Source: Cellvibrionaceae bacterium | GTDB lineage: Bacteria > Pseudomonadota > Gammaproteobacteria > Pseudomonadales > Cellvibrionaceae | DNA: 43,506 bases | Reading direction: 5' to 3' | NCBI GenBank assembly: GCA_025800435.1 | Contig: JAOXRV010000653.1 | Location: forward strand, 1-43,506 | Translations under genes and position numbers: made by a program | Shown here: one piece after another, positions 19,265-28,255 of the stretch | How positions within the stretch are numbered: position 1 is the stretch's first letter | Layout of the letters: every line of letters starts with the position of its first letter | The notes under the pieces: generated by a model | Told to the model about the DNA's origin: nothing | The model's database searches: none | Seen by the model: the letters and a program-made list of their open reading frames with translations, nothing else

Positions 19265-20500
19265 ATGAGCAAAAGGCATTTACCGGGGCGGACACTAATG
19301 TGTTTGCTGTTGGGCTTGCTTAGTGCTTGTGGTGGCCTGCCGCTGGATGCTCCGGCTGGACATCAACTGGCGGCGATTGAGAATTTTTTAGCGGCTTATC
19401 CTGGCAACCAAAAAATTACAGAAGGCCGGCGCTTTATCGAATTAAGCGATGAGATGAAGCGCTATACTGATTTTCACGTCAATCACAAGGGCCATGTTCA
19501 AACCCGGTTAAAGCAGGTGTTTCGGGCCAGTAAAAGCCCTTCTTTGGGAATAACTTATGATGCCGGTGCCCATCTCAATGCCGCTCAAGTGTTTGAGCAA
19601 GGCAAGGCCAATTGCCTGTCCTTTTCTGCCCTAATTATTGCAATGAGTCGCTACAGTGAACTGCCAGCGAGTTTTCAAGAGGTGGAGCTGCCACCTAGCT
19701 GGAGTTTGGGTAATGACGATTTATTGATGCGCTTTCGCCATGTGAATGTGGTTGTCTCGATCGGCAGGGGGCGAGAAAATATTATTGATTTCCGCATTGA
19801 TCGCTTTAGCCATTTTTATCCGCGTCGCAAGATAAGTGATCAACAGGCACTGGCATTACATTTTAACAATTTGGCCATTGAGGCCATGTTGGCGGAAGAT
19901 TGGTCACAGGTATTCAGTTATCTCAATGCAGCTAAAAAAGCTGACCCACAATCGGCCACTGTATGGGGAAATTTAGGCCTGGCTCTGCGCAGGCAAGATA
20001 AATTACAGCTGGCCGAGGCGGCCTATTTAAAGGCGCTAACCTTGCACCCTCACGACTATGGCGTGATGAATAACCTCGCCCAAGTTTACAGCAAAACCGG
20101 GCGCCCAGAATTGGCCGCGCGCTATCAACAGCGCTCGTCTCGCCACCGCCTAAACAACCCTTATTATCACTTTGCCAATGCCCGCCGCCATTACAGTGTG
20201 CAAAACTATTCCTCGGCCCTAGAGAATCTTGAACAGGCTCTTCGTCGCAAGCCCGAAGAGGGAAATTTTATGCAGCTCAAGGCCTATATTTATTGGCATA
20301 CCGACAAGCGTCAGGCGGCAGTACAATGGATGCGACAGGCCTATCGGTTGGAGCAAAATCGGCGCACCCAAAAAGCCATCAGGGCGCAGCTGGACAGCTG
20401 GCACAGTACACTTGGGCTTAAGGCGAGCGACATTGAACTAAAGGCTACACCACTTGATGGCGCGGTGCTTGAGGAAGCGCTTAATAATGAACAGGAGTAA
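19265..20500 (+). CDS. Lipoprotein with transglutaminase-like domain and TPR repeats
   Basis: 411 aa; lipobox LLSAC; GKANCLSFSALIIAM (Cys), RHVNVVV (His), IDFRID (Asp) suggest a transglutaminase-like core; C-terminal TPRs (ATVWGNLGLALRRQDKLQLAEAAYLKALTLHPHDYGVMNNLAQVYSKTGR). Confidence 0.75.
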   Translation: MSKRHLPGRTLMCLLLGLLSACGGLPLDAPAGHQLAAIENFLAAYPGNQKITEGRRFIELSDEMKRYTDFHVNHKGHVQTRLKQVFRASKSPSLGITYDAGAHLNAAQVFEQGKANCLSFSALIIAMSRYSELPASFQEVELPPSWSLGNDDLLMRFRHVNVVVSIGRGRENIIDFRIDRFSHFYPRRKISDQQALALHFNNLAIEAMLAEDWSQVFSYLNAAKKADPQSATVWGNLGLALRRQDKLQLAEAAYLKALTLHPHDYGVMNNLAQVYSKTGRPELAARYQQRSSRHRLNNPYYHFANARRHYSVQNYSSALENLEQALRRKPEEGNFMQLKAYIYWHTDKRQAAVQWMRQAYRLEQNRRTQKAIRAQLDSWHSTLGLKASDIELKATPLDGAVLEEALNNEQE

Positions 20501-20503
20501 GGC

Positions 20504-21526
20504 TTGAATTTAGAACCAAAATACTACCCCAGCCAAGCGTGGTTTAGCCTAAAAGAGGCGGATAAGCTGCGCCAGCAGTTACCGCCGCTTAGCTTGCAGG
20601 CTACTGATCTGTGGCCCGACGATGAGGCTTTGGCGCTACTGTGTCAGCGCTATTTGAGTTTTTACAATATTGATTTTTGCGAAGAGTTTGGTGCCGACAA
20701 GCTCAGCCATTACTGGGGCTATGTGGACAGCGGCGACTATCGCTTGGCCTGCCACTACTGGCGCCCAGAAAACCCCTTGGCCAGTGTTGTTTTGCTACAC
20801 GGTTACTACGACCATATGGGCATCTATCAGCACATTATCCGTTTTCTGCTGAGCAAAAATTATGCGGTGCTGGGTTTTGACTTGCCGGGTCACGGGCTCA
20901 GTTCCGGCGCGCGCGCGGCAATTCCCAGTTTTGATTGCTACAGCCAAGGCTTGGCCGATGTGCTGAGTTTTGCTGTGGATGATTTGCCAGGTTCTGTTAA
21001 TCTAATTGGCCAAAGCACCGGCTGTGCGGCCATTATGAATTATTTATTGGGCCGGCCCGCTCACTCTGTTGCCAAGGTGGTACTGTTGGCGCCACTGGTA
21101 AAGCCCATTGCCTGGAACAGTGGCCAGTGGTTGTATAAGTTATTGAGTAAAGGCCTGAACACCATGCCGCGCCGCTTTGCTGTTAACTCTCACAATGCCG
21201 AATTTATGCGGTTTTTGGCTGAGTTTGATGTGTTGCAGCCCAAACAGCTATCGGTTGAGTGGGTGGGCGCGATGAAGGCGTGGATTGATAAAATGGCCGA
21301 CCTCGGCAACGGCGAAAGCCCCAAATGCGAGCGGCCGCTATTGATTATTCAAGGCACCGACGACAAAACTGTGGATTGGGAATATAACTTGCCCCAGATC
21401 GAGCAGGTGTTTGCCAAGGTTAAAGTAGAGTTGATAGAAAACGGTCGCCACCAGCTGGTGAATGAATCCAAGCCCTATCGTGAGCAAGCCTTCGCTCTGC
21501 TGAGCCAGGCCCTGGGGTCGGATTGA
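20504..21526 (+). CDS. Alpha/beta hydrolase (monoacylglycerol-lipase-like), TTG start
   Basis: 340 aa; VVLLHGYYDHMGIYQHI, GFDLPGHGLSSG, NLIGQSTGCAAIM (GxSxG), LLIIQGTDDKTVDW. The start codon is TTG, preceded by aggag. Confidence 0.85.
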   Translation: MNLEPKYYPSQAWFSLKEADKLRQQLPPLSLQATDLWPDDEALALLCQRYLSFYNIDFCEEFGADKLSHYWGYVDSGDYRLACHYWRPENPLASVVLLHGYYDHMGIYQHIIRFLLSKNYAVLGFDLPGHGLSSGARAAIPSFDCYSQGLADVLSFAVDDLPGSVNLIGQSTGCAAIMNYLLGRPAHSVAKVVLLAPLVKPIAWNSGQWLYKLLSKGLNTMPRRFAVNSHNAEFMRFLAEFDVLQPKQLSVEWVGAMKAWIDKMADLGNGESPKCERPLLIIQGTDDKTVDWEYNLPQIEQVFAKVKVELIENGRHQLVNESKPYREQAFALLSQALGSD

Positions 21527-21623
21527 CCAAAAGGCAGGCCGTTTAAGCACTGTTTTTTTGGCCGGGCTGTTTTACTGTAGGGCTATTACTCCAACTAATA
21601 ATAACTTATAGGCAGCTAAACCA

Positions 21624-22850
21624 ATGATTGAATGGAATGAAACCCAGCGCACAGTGCAGGGCATGGTGCGAGATTTCGTCGAAAAGGAAATTGTGCCCCA
21701 TATCGATGAGTTGGAATATGGCGGCATGCCCCCCTACGATATTCTGCGCAAGTTTGTAAAAACCTTCGGCCTGGATGAAATGGCCAAGGCCAATTTTGAT
21801 AAGCAAATTGCCAAAGAAGAAGCTAAAGCCGCCGGTGCCGAACTGCCCGAAGACAGCGCTGGTGACAGCATGCGCGACCCCGGGCTCAGTCTAATTCCTA
21901 CCATTGAGATCAGCCGCCATGCCCAGGGCCTGGTAACGGCAATGGGCGTATCGATGAGCTTAACCGGCGGCGCCATTATGAGCAAAGGCACCCTAGAGCA
22001 GAAAAAGCGCTGGGCCCTGCCGCTGCTAACCTTGGACAAGGTGGGCGCCTGGGCGATAACCGAGCCCAACTCTGGTAGTGATGCCTTTGGCCAAATGAAA
22101 TCTACCGCCAGGAAGGTGGATGGCGGCTATTTGCTTAACGGCAACAAGACGTTTATTACCAATGGCCCCTTTGCGGATACCATTGTTTTTATCTGTAAAT
22201 TGGATCAGGCGGGGGTAGCGCCCAAACACCGCAAAGTGGTTTCTTTTATATTGGATTCGGGCATGCAAGGCCTGACTCAATCCGAGCCCTTTAAAAAAAT
22301 GGGCATTGGCGCTTCACCCACCGGCGAGCTTTTTTTGGATGATGTGTTTGTCGAAACCGACCGCCTATTGGGCGGCAGCGAAAGCGGCTATGGCCGCGGT
22401 GGTGCCAAGGCCACCTTTGCCCAAGAGCGCGCCGGCATCGCCGCCATGGCCCTGGGTATTATCGAGCGAGCGCTAGAACTAAGCCTAGATTACGCCAAAA
22501 ACCGTGAGCAATTTGGCCAGCCCATCGGCGAATTCCAGCTAATTCAGTTAAAACTGGCGAAGATGGAGGTGGCTCGGGCCAATGTCCAGAATATGGTGTT
22601 CCGCTATATCGAGATGTCCACTAAGGGCATCCCCATGACCATGGCCGAGGCCTCGGCGATGAAGTTTTACGCCGCCCAAGCCGCGATGGAGGTCACCACC
22701 GAGGCGGTACAAATCTTTGGCGGCAATGGCTATATGCGTGAATACCGAGTCGAGCAGCTGATGCGCGATGCCAAGATTCTACAGATCTATGGCGGCACCG
22801 ATGAAATGCAGGCCATTGCCATCGCCAAGGACCTGCTCAAACGCGCCTAA
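21624..22850 (+). CDS. Acyl-CoA dehydrogenase
   Basis: 408 aa; GAWAITEPNSGSDAFGQMKSTARKVDGGYLLNGNKTFITNGPFAD, AQERAGIAAMALGIIERAL, AVQIFGGNGYMREYRVEQLMRDAKILQIYGGTDEMQ. Confidence 0.93.
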   Translation: MIEWNETQRTVQGMVRDFVEKEIVPHIDELEYGGMPPYDILRKFVKTFGLDEMAKANFDKQIAKEEAKAAGAELPEDSAGDSMRDPGLSLIPTIEISRHAQGLVTAMGVSMSLTGGAIMSKGTLEQKKRWALPLLTLDKVGAWAITEPNSGSDAFGQMKSTARKVDGGYLLNGNKTFITNGPFADTIVFICKLDQAGVAPKHRKVVSFILDSGMQGLTQSEPFKKMGIGASPTGELFLDDVFVETDRLLGGSESGYGRGGAKATFAQERAGIAAMALGIIERALELSLDYAKNREQFGQPIGEFQLIQLKLAKMEVARANVQNMVFRYIEMSTKGIPMTMAEASAMKFYAAQAAMEVTTEAVQIFGGNGYMREYRVEQLMRDAKILQIYGGTDEMQAIAIAKDLLKRA

Positions 22851-22922
22851 GACTTTTACTGGGTGATGGGGAAATAGGGCGCTATAATGCGCCTTTTTTG
22901 TAAAGCCCCCAAAGAGGAAGTT

Positions 22923-23234
22923 ATGTCTACCTTTGAAAACGTCACCGTCGTTAAGCAGGCCAATAGTTATTTTGATGGCAATGTTACCAGCCGCGCGCTT
23001 ATCTTTGCCGATGGCAGCAAAAAGACCCTGGGTATTATGATGCCAGGCGAATACGAGTTTGGCACCGAAGCCGCCGAAATTATGGAAATTATGGCCGGCG
23101 AGCTGGAAGTATTATTGCCAGGCCAGCAGCAGTGGCAAGCGATTACAGGCGGCGAAAGCTTTGAGGTGCCGGCCAATGCTAAGTTTGGGGTTAAAGTGAA
23201 GGTTTTGACTGATTATTGTTGCTCGTATTTATAA
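22923..23234 (+). CDS. ppnP: Pyrimidine/purine nucleoside phosphorylase PpnP (DUF1255)
   Basis: MSTFENVTVVKQANSYFDGNVTSRALIFADGSKKTLGIMMPGEYEFGTEAAEIMEIMAGELEVLLPG...FEVPANAKFGVKV...DYCCSYL; start moved to internal ATG. Confidence 0.92.
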   Translation: MSTFENVTVVKQANSYFDGNVTSRALIFADGSKKTLGIMMPGEYEFGTEAAEIMEIMAGELEVLLPGQQQWQAITGGESFEVPANAKFGVKVKVLTDYCCSYL

Positions 23235-23238
23235 AAAA

Positions 23239-23258
23239 AGCACCCGTTAAGGGTGCTT
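23239..23258. terminator. Bidirectional terminator-like stem-loop
   Basis: aaaaaaagcaccc-gttaa-gggtgctt between convergent ppnP and the 23290-24048 gene. Confidence 0.65.
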
Positions 23259-23289
23259 AATTAGCTTGTATAGCTCTAGATAGGTGCTC

Positions 23290-24048
23290 TTAGTCTAGCG
23301 TCAAAAAGATCGGCATGTCTTCTTCTGCACGGTTGAAGCTGGATTCACCGGCGGGCGATAGCGTGATTAAACCACCGCTATCGGCACCAACCGGTATGAT
23401 GTGAACAGGCTTTGTCTCATCGTAATCTTCAGAGAAAATCTCCACATTAATAGGCTCGTTAAATGGTGATTTGATTGTAATAACTGCGGGCTTATCGGCG
23501 GTGCTAAAACTCATGGTGGTTGAGGTTCTGTTTTTCTCGATAACAGTCATTGCCCAGTCGGTATCAGCAGGGTGAGAATCCACAATTACAAAATTTTGGT
23601 GGGCCTCAGACCACATTAACTCGGTGGTTTGGCCTGCGGTAGGGAAGTTATTCACCGCGAATGTTGCGTCTATACCCTTTAGAAATTTGTTGGTTGGGCT
23701 GGCGACTGTAAAAGTTCTGCTGCTTACTTTTTTGTCGTCAATGTATAGGTCTATGGTGTGTTCGCCAGTACCGTATAGCCCATAAAAAATGGTTGCGGCA
23801 TAACCATTATCAGTATCGCCACATGCGCTCTTGGTGTCGCCGCGGGATCCGCCGTATGGTAACTCCAGTTCATGTTCGTCATCGACAACCATCTTGACTT
23901 GTTTGGCATCGCAGGCCCAGCCGCGAATAATTCCAATGCCACTTTGTTCTGAGTTGGCCGCGGGGCTTTCAAAGTTCTGCTGTGATAGGGCAAGGTGAGA
24001 GCTGGCTAATAGGCTAAGCAATAGGGGGTATTTAACTAGATTTTTCAT
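23290..24048 (-). CDS. Secreted protein of unknown function with GIIRGWAC domain (paralogue 1)
   Basis: 252 aa; signal peptide; FESPAANSEQSGIGIIRGWACDAKQVKMVVDDEHELELPYGGSRGDTKSACGDTDNGYAATIFYGLYGTGEHTIDLYIDDKKVSSRTFTV. Confidence 0.75.
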   Translation of the reverse strand: MKNLVKYPLLLSLLASSHLALSQQNFESPAANSEQSGIGIIRGWACDAKQVKMVVDDEHELELPYGGSRGDTKSACGDTDNGYAATIFYGLYGTGEHTIDLYIDDKKVSSRTFTVASPTNKFLKGIDATFAVNNFPTAGQTTELMWSEAHQNFVIVDSHPADTDWAMTVIEKNRTSTTMSFSTADKPAVITIKSPFNEPINVEIFSEDYDETKPVHIIPVGADSGGLITLSPAGESSFNRAEEDMPIFLTLD

Positions 24049-24057
24049 GGGGGTCTC

Positions 24058-24891
24058 CTACAGCTTTTCAGCATTAATGGTTATGGCGATGTCGCCAGTT
24101 GTACTAGAGCTGGATCGCACAAAGGTAATAGAGAAAGGACCGCTAAAGTTTCCTGTGCTGTTGTAGGAGTTGCCGGTACAAATTCTACTGCCTGAAATGT
24201 TGAGGTTCGGCAGAGAGGCGTCGCTGATGCAGAAAGTGTCGCTCGCGGTTATAGATAATCGGTAGCGTCCGTTTTGAGCAAAGGTGTGGTCAAATGTAAC
24301 CGAAGGCTGCCCGGCCGCTAAGGTGATGGTACGTGGAAAGCCAGTGGGGTCACCAGAGCCGGGGCCTGGATTTGGGCTTGGGTCTGGAGCACTTGGGCCT
24401 TTGACCAAAATAAAATTCTGCAGTGGCGTAGACCATTTAAGGCGATTATCGCTTGTGCCGCGGGGAAAATTGTTTACGGTTGCGGTTTTACTCAAGTTAA
24501 GGTTGTAAGTGGCACTTGCCGCAGCGACATGAAAAACATGGCTTGCTGATTTTTTATCATCTAAAAAAAGATCCACTTTGTGTGCACCCAAACCAAAATT
24601 GGGCCAAAACATCACCATGCCAAAGCCGTTGTCACCCTCGTTCGCACAGGTCTCAGCGGTGTCTCCACGCTGGCTGCCGCTGGGAATGTTAAAGGTGTGC
24701 TTGTCATCCACGACAATATGAACTTTTTTCGCCTCACAGGCCCAGCCGCGGATAACCCCTACGCCGCTTTCAAAACTTCGGTGGCCGGGGCTCTCTAGAT
24801 TGAATTTACCTTGAGCAAGGCTGAGGGGGCTGATACTGGCAGCACTTACAGCAATGCTAAAGGCAAGAGTTTGAGGTATGCACTTGGGCAT
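24058..24891 (-). CDS. Secreted protein of unknown function with GVIRGWAC domain and extra C-terminal domain (paralogue 2)
   Basis: From internal ATG MPKCIPQTLAFSIAVSAASISPLSLAQGKF; NLESPGHRSFESGVGVIRGWACEAKKVHIVVDDKHTFNIPSGSQRGDTAETCANEGDNGFGMVMFW; Pro-rich linker PDPSPNPGPGSGDP then a beta-rich tail. Confidence 0.75.
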   Translation of the reverse strand: MPKCIPQTLAFSIAVSAASISPLSLAQGKFNLESPGHRSFESGVGVIRGWACEAKKVHIVVDDKHTFNIPSGSQRGDTAETCANEGDNGFGMVMFWPNFGLGAHKVDLFLDDKKSASHVFHVAAASATYNLNLSKTATVNNFPRGTSDNRLKWSTPLQNFILVKGPSAPDPSPNPGPGSGDPTGFPRTITLAAGQPSVTFDHTFAQNGRYRLSITASDTFCISDASLPNLNISGSRICTGNSYNSTGNFSGPFSITFVRSSSSTTGDIAITINAEKL

Positions 24892-25128
24892 AGTGTCTCT
24901 CCTGCACAAAATATAGATGGATTTAAGGCACGACTAAAACGCCAATAAGTACTTTTTTAGTTTTACTGTGGTTGTTGCTAGTACTGGAGGCTGGGCTGAA
25001 TCTCAGCTGAGTTAGCCAGTGCTCGAATCTGTAATCTATGGATAGACCGAGTCGAGCACTATCGAGCAAAGGTAGGGATTAGATAAATAGTTGCTAGCAA
25101 GATAGTTTGGTTTGTGTTGTTTAGGCAC

Positions 25129-25161
25129 AAAAAAGCCCCGGACTAAAGTAGTGCGGGGCTT
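25129..25161 (-). terminator. Rho-independent terminator of serA
   Basis: Minus strand AAGCCCCGCACTACTTTAGTCCGGGGCTTTTTTG. Confidence 0.75.
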
Positions 25162-25182
25162 GATAAGAAGTTGGCTATGGCC

Positions 25183-26412
25183 TTAAAACAAAACCCGACA
25201 GCGCATAGTTCCTTCGATATTTTTCAGCTGCTGTAAGGCAACATCGCTGTACTCTGCATCCACATCAATGACCACATAACCAACCGACTCATTGGTTTGC
25301 AGGTATTGGCCGAGGATATTGATATTATTATCTGAGAACACCGAGTTGATGGCCGATAGCACCCCGGGTACATTGCGGTGCACGTGCAGAAGGCGGTGTA
25401 CCTCAGAGTGGCTGGGTAGGGCTACCTCGGGGAAGTTGACTGCGGTTATGGTGGTACCGTTGTCGGAGTATTTTACCAGCTTCTCGGCAACTTCCAGGCC
25501 AATATTTTCTTGCGCCTCTTGGGTGGAACCACCGATATGGGGGGTCAGTAGGGCATTGTCGATACCGCGCAGTGGGCTGATAAACTCGTCGTCGTTTCCG
25601 CGCGGCTCAACCGGGAACACATCGATGGCGGTGCCGCCGAGTTTGCCGCTGTTTAAACCTTCGGCCAGGGCGTCGATATCCACTACGGTGCCGCGCGAGG
25701 CATTGAGCAAAATGGCTTTGTCTTTCATCTGTTCGATTTGCTTGGCGCCAATCATCATCTTGGTGTCTGCGGTCTCGGGTACATGCAGGCTGACGATATC
25801 GGCTTTGGCCAACAGCGCGGGCAGGTTGCGCACCTGGCTGGCGTTGCCCAGGGGCAGCTTGTTGATGGTGTCGTAGAAGATCACATTCATGCCCAGTGAC
25901 TCGGCCAGCACGCTAACTTGGGTGCCGATGGAGCCGTAGCCGATAATGCCCAGGGTTTTGCCGCGAATCTCGTAGGAGCCAACAGCAGTTTTTTGCCAGC
26001 CGCCACGATGGCAGACGGCGTTTTTTTCGGGGATACCGCGCAGCAATAGAATCGCTTCGGCGATCACCAGCTCGGCCACCGAGCGAGTGTTGGAGTAGGG
26101 CGCGTTAAAGACCACAATGCCCAGTTCTTGGGCGGCCTTGAGGTCGACCTGATTGGTGCCAATACAAAAGCAGCCAACGGCAATTAGCTTAGGTGCGGCC
26201 TCTAGCACTTTGCGGGTCAGCTGGCTGCGCGAGCGGATGCCGACAAAGTGGGCATCGGCCAACTTTTCAATCAGTTGCTGCTCGGGCAATGCGGTTTTTA
26301 GGTATTCCACATTGGTATAGCCGGCGGCATTGAGGGTATTGATGGCGGACTGGTGCACGCCTTCGAGCAAGAGGAACTTAATCTTGCTCTTCTCCAGGGA
26401 AATACTGGCCAT
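25183..26412 (-). CDS. serA: D-3-phosphoglycerate dehydrogenase
   Basis: 409 aa; IGCFCIGTNQVDLKAAQELGIVVFNAPYSNTRSVAELVIAEAILLLRGI, GKTLGIIGYGSIGTQVSVLAESLGM, LLTPHIGGSTQEAQENIG, C-terminal ACT domain. Confidence 0.95.
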   Translation of the reverse strand: MASISLEKSKIKFLLLEGVHQSAINTLNAAGYTNVEYLKTALPEQQLIEKLADAHFVGIRSRSQLTRKVLEAAPKLIAVGCFCIGTNQVDLKAAQELGIVVFNAPYSNTRSVAELVIAEAILLLRGIPEKNAVCHRGGWQKTAVGSYEIRGKTLGIIGYGSIGTQVSVLAESLGMNVIFYDTINKLPLGNASQVRNLPALLAKADIVSLHVPETADTKMMIGAKQIEQMKDKAILLNASRGTVVDIDALAEGLNSGKLGGTAIDVFPVEPRGNDDEFISPLRGIDNALLTPHIGGSTQEAQENIGLEVAEKLVKYSDNGTTITAVNFPEVALPSHSEVHRLLHVHRNVPGVLSAINSVFSDNNINILGQYLQTNESVGYVVIDVDAEYSDVALQQLKNIEGTMRCRVLF

Positions 26413-26520
26413 GGTGGGTCTCGTCGCTATTGAGTCAATCTATATAAGCCCGCTCTCTATGGCCCATTGTCTATGGGCTGCTGTTCGAGGGGGCGGCTAT
26501 GATAGCATAAGCAGGTAATA

Positions 26521-26614
26521 GGGCACCTCTGAATAACTCGATGATGCGCAGCGCGCCTTGCAGCTGTACGCTTTAGGGTCCCGCTGAGCATCATCGAGTT
26601 ATTCAGAGGTGCCC
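26521..26614. mobile_element. MITE-like non-autonomous element, 94 bp, TA-flanked
   Basis: TIR GGGCACCTCTGAATAACTCGATGATGC...; reverse complement matches the first 70 nt of the 5039-5302 element with 4 mismatches and its last 24 nt with 2 mismatches; flanked by TA (26519-26520, 26615-26616). Confidence 0.8.
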
Positions 26615-26643
26615 TAATTCTACGTATATGGAGTTCTAAGCTT

Positions 26644-27339
26644 ATGGCCATTACTGTTCTATTGGATGACCAGCCCTTTGCCGGTGGTGATACCGGCCGG
26701 CCGGTGGGCAAAATAGTCTGCGTGGGGCGCAATTACGCCGATCACGCCGCTGAGCTTAACAATCCAGTACCCACAGAGCCCATCTTATTTATCAAGCCTG
26801 CCACTGCGCTGGCCAATATCAGCCCCTATTTTAGTATTCCGCTGGATCAAGGGGAGTGTCATATCGAAACCGAGATAGCGCTGCTGATTGGCTCGGAAAT
26901 AGCCCGGGCCACGGATTACCAAGCGCAAATGGCCATTGCAGGTATCGGCATCGGCCTGGATCTAACCCTGCGCGAGCGCCAAAGCGAGCTAAAAGCCAAG
27001 GGCCTGCCCTGGGAAAAGGCCAAAGCCTTTGATGGCAGCTGCCCTATTTCAGGGTTTATTAGCCCGGCCGACGACGAAGATTGGGAAAACCTGGATATTC
27101 GCCTAGAGCGAAACCATGCAGTGCAGCAAGCGGGCAATAGTGGCCAGATGCTAACCCCAATTTTGCCCCTAATGGGGCATATCACGGCGCACTTTACCTT
27201 GATGCCCGGGGATATTGTGCTGACCGGCACCCCGGCCGGAGTGGGGCCGCTCAGCCCCGGTGATGAGTTGACGCTCGGTCTCGGCAGCGCCGCTGGCGAT
27301 ATGGCGCTGCAGACGGAGGTGGTGGCTAAAGTACCCTAA
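26644..27339 (+). CDS. Fumarylacetoacetate hydrolase (FAH) family protein
   Basis: 231 aa; VGKIVCVGRNYADHAAELNNPVPTEPILFIKPATAL, ETEIALLIGSEI, GIGIGLDLTLRERQSELKAKGLPWEKAKAFDGSCPISGF, GDIVLTGTPAGVGPL. Confidence 0.93.
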   Translation: MAITVLLDDQPFAGGDTGRPVGKIVCVGRNYADHAAELNNPVPTEPILFIKPATALANISPYFSIPLDQGECHIETEIALLIGSEIARATDYQAQMAIAGIGIGLDLTLRERQSELKAKGLPWEKAKAFDGSCPISGFISPADDEDWENLDIRLERNHAVQQAGNSGQMLTPILPLMGHITAHFTLMPGDIVLTGTPAGVGPLSPGDELTLGLGSAAGDMALQTEVVAKVP

Positions 27340-27935
27340 GTTTGGGCGCGGATATACTCGCGGTTGGTCACTATGCCATGTAGGGGAATATCCCAATTAT
27401 CAGTCTGCAGTTCGTTTAGCTCCTGCATACTGTGGGCCACCCCGATCAAGGTGGGTGCTAGTTTTGGGTTGCCGGCCTTAAAAGAAAAGGCCCGGTCATA
27501 GTAGCCGCCGCCCATGCCAAGGCGTTCGCCGTTGCGGCAAAAGCCCACCAGCGGCAGCAGCACTAAATCTAGCCGATCCACCGCAATGGCAGGCCCGGGT
27601 TCTAGTGGTTCGGCAATGCCAAAGCGGTTGAATTGGGTTGCGGTGTCGCGCTCATAAGGCACAAATGTCATTTGCTGAAACTCGCCTACGACCGGTACAT
27701 AACAGTGTTTACCTCGGTACCAGGCGGCGTCAAAAACCGGGCTTAAATCCAGCTCACCGTCACCGGCTATATAAGCAGCAATGGTGTCGGCTTCTCTAAA
27801 CAGCGGTGATTTGAGTAAAATTTCGGCAGCTTCATCGGCGTGTTGCTGTTGTGCCGCAGGGCTGAGGTCTCTGCGTTGCTGGCGCAACTGCCGGCGCAGG
27901 CGCTTTTTTTCGTGTTCGCTGATGCGTTTAGGCAT
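27336..27935 (-). CDS. ygfA: 5-formyltetrahydrofolate cyclo-ligase
   Basis: From internal ATG at 27935: MPKRISEHEKKRLRRQLRQQRRDLSP...IAAYIAGDGELDLSPVFDAAWYRGKHCYVPVV...LPLVGFCRNGERLGMGGGYYDRAF. Confidence 0.92.
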   Translation of the reverse strand: MPKRISEHEKKRLRRQLRQQRRDLSPAAQQQHADEAAEILLKSPLFREADTIAAYIAGDGELDLSPVFDAAWYRGKHCYVPVVGEFQQMTFVPYERDTATQFNRFGIAEPLEPGPAIAVDRLDLVLLPLVGFCRNGERLGMGGGYYDRAFSFKAGNPKLAPTLIGVAHSMQELNELQTDNWDIPLHGIVTNREYIRAQT

Positions 27936-27950
27936 GGATTTACCTGTGCG

Positions 27951-28126
27951 ATAGGACCCCAGGGCGCCGCGGTCGACTTGGCCTTGAACCCGACGGCTCA
28001 AGGGGGGGATTTCTGCGTTGTATTAGGCTTTCCAGCAGGTGGACGTGCACACCAACAACGGCGAGAAAAACCCGGTTTCTTCATTATCGGCTCGAGGACT
28101 CGTCAACGGGCGAACACCTCAGGGTT
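27951..28126 (-). ncRNA. ssrS: 6S RNA
   Basis: Minus strand CCCTGAGGTGTTCGCCCGTTGACGAGTCCTCGAGCCGATAATGAAGAAACC...CCTTGAGCCGTCGGGTTCAAGGCC...GGCGCCCTGGGGTCC resembles gammaproteobacterial 6S RNA; lies between zapA and ygfA (canonical locus); TATACT -10 box just upstream (28133-28138). Ends approximate. Confidence 0.85.
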
Positions 28127-28255
28127 AGACTTAGTATAGCCTAAGCCCACTGGCTGCAAAACCAAATTGAGGTAAATGTGGGTTTGGGTGTAGGGGGAAT
28201 GATCAGCTTGGCTGACCAGTCGCCGGGCTGTACAAAAAGCCAGCGGGGTCGGTGC

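Noticed and set aside
26457-26732. ORF 26457-26732 (-)
   Set aside because: Overlaps the 94-bp inverted-repeat element and the start of the FAH gene; no family resemblance.
27840-28139. 99-aa plus-strand ORF
   Set aside because: Antisense to 6S RNA and ygfA; composition not protein-like.
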